Source: Nelumbo lutea
Lineage: Eukaryota; Streptophyta; Magnoliopsida; Proteales; Nelumbonaceae
NCBI GenBank assembly: GCA_022828595.1
Contig: JAKGHH010000004.1
Location: 80,628,270-80,692,269, forward strand
DNA length: 64,000 nucleotides
Reading direction: 5' to 3'
Part shown: positions 58,762 to 64,000 of the stretch, one piece after another
Layout of the letters: each line of letters opens with the position of its first letter
How positions within the stretch are numbered: position 1 is the stretch's first letter
Made by a program: the position numbers and the translations under genes
The notes under the pieces: model-generated
Seen by the model: only the letters and a program-made list of their open reading frames with translations
Databases searched by the model: none
Told to the model about the DNA's origin: nothing

Positions 58762-61700
58762 TCACCCATCATTCTTCTTTTTCTCTTTCTTCTTGCTTTG
58801 CATCTTAGTTTCTTCTTCATCAGTTTCTTCATGTTTTCTCTTCTTTTTCTTCTTTTTTCCTTCTGCCTCTGGTTCAACATCTTGCCCCTCATTTTGAATT
58901 TCAGCACTCTCAGCTTCGGCCTTCTTTTTCTTTTTCTTTTTAGTTTCTGCCTCTTCCCTTTCGGGTTCCACACCACTATCCTTGTTATTTTGTAGATCAA
59001 TGTCCTCAGCATCAGTCTTCTTTTTGTTCTTTTTTTTCTTTTCCTTCTTCTTATCACCTGTAACTGGTACCCCTTCAACTGCTTCTTGGGCCTGAGATAG
59101 TGGTGCTTCTCCATGCTTCCTCTTCTTTGGACTAGTGTCTTCATCCTGTTTCTCCGCCTTCTCAATGACTGGTTCAGTAGTCCGTCCAAGTATTGAATCA
59201 GCGGAAGTATTATAAGTCTAAACATGGAAACAAGAGTCAGTCATCAAATATCACTATAGAATTTACTGAAAGAAAAAGCAGGATATGTGAGTGAGTGTGT
59301 GTGTGTGGTGGGGGGAGGTCACACCTTAGCAGGAGTTATCAGTGCCCCTGCACCCTTCTTCCGATCTTTGTCATAGAACTCTATCTTCGGTTTGCCTTTA
59401 GTTGATCCAGCTGAACGGCTCAATTCTCTGCCCTCAAGATTCCTCAACCGAGCCTCAAGCTACAAAAAGAGTTAACATGAAAAGGCAACATCCAAGGGAA
59501 AAAAAAGGAAGTTAGCTTAGAGAAGAGACTTGTGTTTCCATATTACCTTGGCTCGATTCTCTAGCCCCATAGAGTTATCTTGACCATCTCCCAGAGCATC
59601 ATATCGAATGGCTAATGCAGTCTTAGCTGCAAGTGACCGAGAAATTTTCCCCTTGAGCTTTGGAGCTGCCTGGCCAATCAAGGATGCATGGAAGATAAGT
59701 CCATATTTGGGGGTAGCATGTTTGGTTTTCAAAGCTCTAAAGAGGGCTTTCTCTGCACCAAGGATCTGGACAGTGCTTCCAGGTTGCTTTGCAAGATTCA
59801 ACAAGCTTCCTCCATGTGCAATAAGACGAGCACCAACAAGCTCCCCAACAAGAGCAGTCAAATTAGGGGCAATGGCATTCATTCTGCTTTTCAAGTAGTC
59901 ATATAGTTGAGCTCTATACTCTGAAAGAGCCAACACTTGATCACATAGGTCCCTGATATTCATCAGATCTAGGTCACTGACTTCAGTTCCCATGGAAATG
60001 ACTGCTGCCTCTTTCAGTTCTGTCTCGACCTCTTCTGGTAGTATCTATGCATACCAAAAATACAGCATGTTATTCATAGACATCATTATTTTCAAAGGTA
60101 ATCTCTTTACAGTAGAAATCAATCTCCAACCACATTGTCATGCAAGGAAATAAGAATTGAAAAAAAAAAGAATGCAAATGGACCAGAGAATAACACAGAA
60201 TTTACATGGTTTGGGGCTTGTGTGCCCATGTCCATGTAAGATCCTTGTGAAATGAACTATTCTTAATTCAACCTTAGTGAACAAACAAGTTTATATAGAG
60301 ATCACTGAATTACATTTCTTAGGGTTTCTAATTTGTCTACAACTGAGAATAAAACATATACTGCAAATACCCTGTACAATCAGTGTATGAATGAATCACA
60401 AACCATTTGGACTGGGGGTTCTGCCTCTCCGCTCTACGTAACCCCTCCCCCCAGGCCCCAGTGCCTTTCTTATTCCCTTGTCCTTTTAATATAAGACACC
60501 ATTCATCACCATAGTTGTCAAGGCGACAAGGCGCCCCTGGAGGCTCACCTCACCTAATCGCCAAGAAGTTTTCTAGTGTGTTATAAAAAACTTTTGTATT
60601 TTTAATCTTTTGACATTATAATTATAAAATAGATATTTTTAAATTCATTTTGTGTTTATATACTAATTTCTTTTTTATTATTTTCTTATTTGTTAGGGTT
60701 TAATCAACACAAACATTGCTAAATGCTGTATTGAACCCTCGAAGACTTCAAAACCAGAACCAATAAGGAAGAACATAAAGTGTTGTCCAATCAACACATT
60801 TTCTTCTTTTTCTTTACTAAATTTTGTGTGTTTATATGCTAATTTCTTCTTCTTCCACCTTCTATTTTCTTCTTTCCTATAACAGAAAGAGGGGTTCAGC
60901 CCCTATATTTTTTTAATTTTCTTTTCTTTCTTCTTTTTCTTCTCATGAATATGTCAGAATATGTTGATTTTCTATACTTTAACATGAAGTTTATACTTTT
61001 CTTACGAGAAGTATAGATATTTATTAAGGCTATATGATTATGGAACCTAGGGCACTACCCTAGGATACATGTTTTTACTTAAAAAAATCCATCACCTAGG
61101 TGACTAGGCACCCCCCCCCCTGTGGCCTAGCCTTGCCTTGGTGCCTTGAAAACTATGTTCATCACACACAATCAACATATAATTGCTGATGGATTTTTAA
61201 TTAGGAGTTTGTTTGGTGGAACCCATCAAGCATAGTTTTCAAGGCGTCTAGGTGATTCTGGGTGACACTAGGGTGCCTAGTCACCCAGGTGATAAAAATT
61301 TTATAATATAAAAAACTAACTTTTGGTTAGTTCCCTAATTTTATATACCATTCAGCATGTATATTATGTAAAAAAAATAGCAATTCTCTTTATTAAGAAC
61401 ATTAAATTTCCTCTAAAAATGTGGAAATCATCACATCTAAAAGATAAAAAATCTTTTACATATATTAATTTCATTATTTTCAAAAATAATACTACAATAA
61501 TAAGTTTTACTAGAGCAATTTCATATCAATTAGCAGCTAAAAAGGTTATTAACTATATATGATAAATATTCAAGATGGAAAGTAAAATATAAAAAACAAG
61601 GATGGAGTTTCTATTTTATTTAATTAGAGAGAGAGAATAGAAAAAAAAAACTCTTTATAATTCTATTCTTTCTTTCATCCTTCTTTTTTCTTTCTTTTTC

Positions 61701-62484
61701 TCTCCTCAAAACCCTTTGGTCTTTTAAATTTCAATAGTAAAACATTAAACCAAAGTATAATTGATATATATATATAGCATATAATACAACGTATTAAAAC
61801 ATACATTAATGTGATACAACAATATAAATGATATTATAAAAGATGCCCACCTTGTCATTTTTGTCGCCTAGGTGGGCATCTAGTCACCTAGAAGAGCGCC
61901 TAGTTGCTAAAAGTCAAGGCGTTTGGGCAAGGTGCCCAGCCAAGGGCACCTAGTCACCTTGATAACTATGCCATCAAGTAACAAATCCCACTGAGTATGA
62001 ATATGTGTTACCTATATGGCATTAAGATAACAACCTTTCAATATTACTTTTAAGACACATGGAAGGATAAGTGAACAGAGTTCTACCTCAGAGAAATCAA
62101 GTTTTCCAGCATTTGAACGATTTCCCATAAGTTTCACTGCCTTTGCATAGAGGATATTGTCTTGTACAATCTTTGCAAGTTCTGGAAAATGCCAACCATA
62201 CCATTCCCGGACTCTCATTGCGTAAGTGTTAAGCTCTTTGTCAAGATCATCCAACAAACCGATTGCCTGAATAATCATTGTATCCACCTGAAGAGAGCCA
62301 AGAAAACTGCAAGTTAATGCATTAACATCAACCCAATGGTTAGTTAGAGAACAACAAAGATAAATTCAATCTTAAGAAACAAAACCTTGAAAAGAAAAGC
62401 CCATATTTCTTTTCATAAACATTTAACATGTGATCTACTAGCCATATTGCAAGATGCTGGATATCAAAAGCTGGAATGAAGCAT

Positions 62485-62531
<47 letters not shown>

Positions 62532-64000
62532 TAGACCAAAAAAGGAAATGGATATAGTAAGAAATAATTTAAGCACTAATAATTTAACAGCAGAGTAAAC
62601 AGATTGGTGAAACAGGATTTATGTAGCCGACTCCATGTAGTTGGGGGCAAGGCAAGTACAAGTTTTACTAGCAAGGGAAACAAAATGATAGCCATCATTA
62701 CCGAACTGAAGAACTTGCAAAGACAATCAAACCTTCTTTTTTTATGAGCATACAAGTACTCAAACTTAATGGGCCTAATAGAACAAAGTTGTTGGAAATT
62801 AATGTATCAAGGCATGAAGAATGTCATCCTTTCTGCTGCCCAAACCTTAAGAGGATCAGGATCCAAACTGAGGAGTAAAACCAAGACATTGTCTATGAAA
62901 ACTCATCCTAACCAGATGATGGTGCAGCAGAAGTACTTACGAATAATAGGTAGAGTCAAAATATTCTGGAATCATTCACCAATCACCATATTTGTTCAGC
63001 TGATAGAGTGATCTATTAGGATCATCCCATCAGAGTTCATCTTTTGACCAGCATATCTAACACTAGCAACCATGGGCTACTACTATCTTGAATATGTGTA
63101 TGTGTACAAAGTAATATACATCAGAAAACCACACAATGAAGCAGACATATTTCTTAATTCATTCAATCAGAAGTAAGGTTTTCACAGTTGAACACGAGTG
63201 CATTACAAACAACAAGGTAAAAAAGAAAAATGATAGACTTGAAATTAAAACAACCTTATCAGGGCTAAATTTTAGCTTGTATCTAGACAAGCTGTGAGAT
63301 AAGCCCAAGCTCATTGGAGCCAAATCTTGGACTGCTAGACCAGATATTAGTTCAGTCAACTGACTTCTCACACCCCTCATCAGCTCCATCACAGCATTGT
63401 TGTGCACACATTCTATTTTCTGCAAGAAATTATGGATTCCAATTAGTATGGGATGATGAAGGCAGTAAATACTAATTTGGAATCTATGAGTTTATATTAT
63501 TCAGTTCAGGGCTTAACATACCAATTTTTCCTTTATTGCATTTCCAAATTTTGAGTCTGCCACTGCTAGTGTTTCCCCATCACAACGAGCACGCAAGAAC
63601 TTGCGAAGAGCCTTGCTAGGCTTGCTATCAATCAGCAAGGTTGCTGCTGACAAAGCTTCAGAAGTGTTCTCAAATTTGGAAAAAGCTTTCAGCTTCACTA
63701 CCTGAAGGTGATGTAAAATCATATAGTTGAGAAGAAATCTAAGCAGAAACATGGCACACAAAACCTAATATCAACATTGAAAACATGCAGGCCACAACAA
63801 AAACGAAGCAATTCAAAAAGCATAGTATTGTATCTAGCACCCCACAGTTCATTATATAGATACCTTACTGGGGCCTAAAAGTGCCAGCATTCAAATCTCC
63901 TACAGGTAAGATTTGACATGATCGAGGAACCAAAAACAGGATTTCCAATTAAATGAGTTAACTTGCAGTCTAAGAAACTAGCAGTTGTACAACAGGGCTA
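58762..64000 (-). CDS. NOP58: NOP58/NOP5 nucleolar protein of box C/D snoRNPs, 5' exon(s) outside window
   Basis: Minus-strand exons: 63701-63522, 63419-63255, 62287-62087, 60044-59547, 59459-59325 and 59217-58762 (stop). All introns are phase 0, and 544 residues are visible. The first visible exon ([17 protein letters not shown]) corresponds to about residue 41 of the family, so the N-terminus lies beyond 64000. The NOSIC/Nop core is clear: [51 protein letters not shown], then [20 protein letters not shown] and [20 protein letters not shown]. The C-terminus is the lysine/glutamate-rich tail with several KKKKKK runs. NOP58 pairs with NOP56 on box C/D snoRNAs to guide 2'-O-methylation of rRNA with fibrillarin in the nucleolus. 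Confidence 0.95.
60510..61157. mobile_element. hAT-like element, family CATAGTT, 648 bp, in a NOP58 intron
   Basis: Ends CATAGTTGTCAAGGCG and GTGCCTTGAAAACTATG are inverted, flanked by a perfect 8-bp duplication TTCATCAC (60502-60509 and 61158-61165). Subterminal CCTAGG/CACCTAGGTG motifs occur. No coding capacity. Confidence 0.83.
61231..61970. mobile_element. hAT-like element, family CATAGTT, 740 bp, second copy in the same NOP58 intron
   Basis: Ends CATAGTTTTCAAGGCG and CACCTTGATAACTATG, flanked by the perfect 8-bp duplication CCATCAAG (61223-61230 and 61971-61978). It has CCTAGG-type subterminal repeats like the copy at 60510 and lies only 73 bp from it. Confidence 0.83.
62487..62527. repeat. 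GA microsatellite in a NOP58 intron
   Basis: About twenty AG units in a row between 62487 and 62527. Confidence 0.92.

Noticed and set aside
58683..59225. Lysine/arginine-rich minus-strand frame of 180 codons
   Set aside because: It is the out-of-frame reading of the lysine-rich NOP58 tail. The correct frame continues from the upstream exons and stops at 58762.
59608..59898. Open frame of 96 codons on the plus strand opposite NOP58
   Set aside because: It is a shadow of the well-supported NOP58 exon on the minus strand and has no domain of its own.

Overview
This is plant nuclear DNA. It holds intron-split genes of plant families, nested LTR retrotransposons, a tRNA-derived SINE and many MITE-sized inverted-repeat elements in AT-rich sequence. 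The introns, repeats and codon use suggest a non-grass angiosperm, but I cannot name the species.

Region 1 (1-15521) is a nest of retrotransposons. A decayed Ty1/copia element lies on the minus strand, and the window opens inside its RNase H. Two Ty3/gypsy chromoviruses of one family have inserted into it in opposite orientations: element G1 (2601-7793, minus, 5-bp target duplication GACTA) and element G2 (8512-13838, plus, target duplication GATCC). All three are broken by stops and frameshifts. The copia 5' LTR ends at 15521. At 15912-16251 are the last two coding exons of a CHY/RING zinc-finger E3 ligase gene, so the nest appears to sit inside an intron of that gene.

Region 2 (16252-22124) is gene-poor. 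It has an Au-like SINE, Tourist-like elements, a degenerate minisatellite and a decayed LINE RNase H fragment. Region 3 (22125-29414, minus) is a complete seven-exon, 598-residue CDK-like kinase gene with an N-myristoylation-type start.

Region 4 (30360-48000) is repeat-rich. It contains foldback elements, an ATS3-like pseudogene (31251-31985) lying between inverted repeats, several hAT-like and Harbinger-like MITEs with clear target duplications, and a 2.3-kb element with about 500-bp inverted termini.

Region 5 (48271-55234, plus) is a complete nine-exon gene for a plastid-type NAD(P)-binding Rossmann protein of 344 residues. It has one U12-type AT-AC intron and one GC-AG intron. Region 6 (57534-57686) holds a possible 50-residue membrane peptide. 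Region 7 (58762 to the right edge, minus) is the NOP58 gene, missing its first exon or exons beyond 64000, with two related hAT-like elements in one intron.

The four host genes do not form a pathway: they are ubiquitin ligation, signalling, plastid metabolism and box C/D snoRNP assembly. The main story of the window is layered transposon activity around and inside them.
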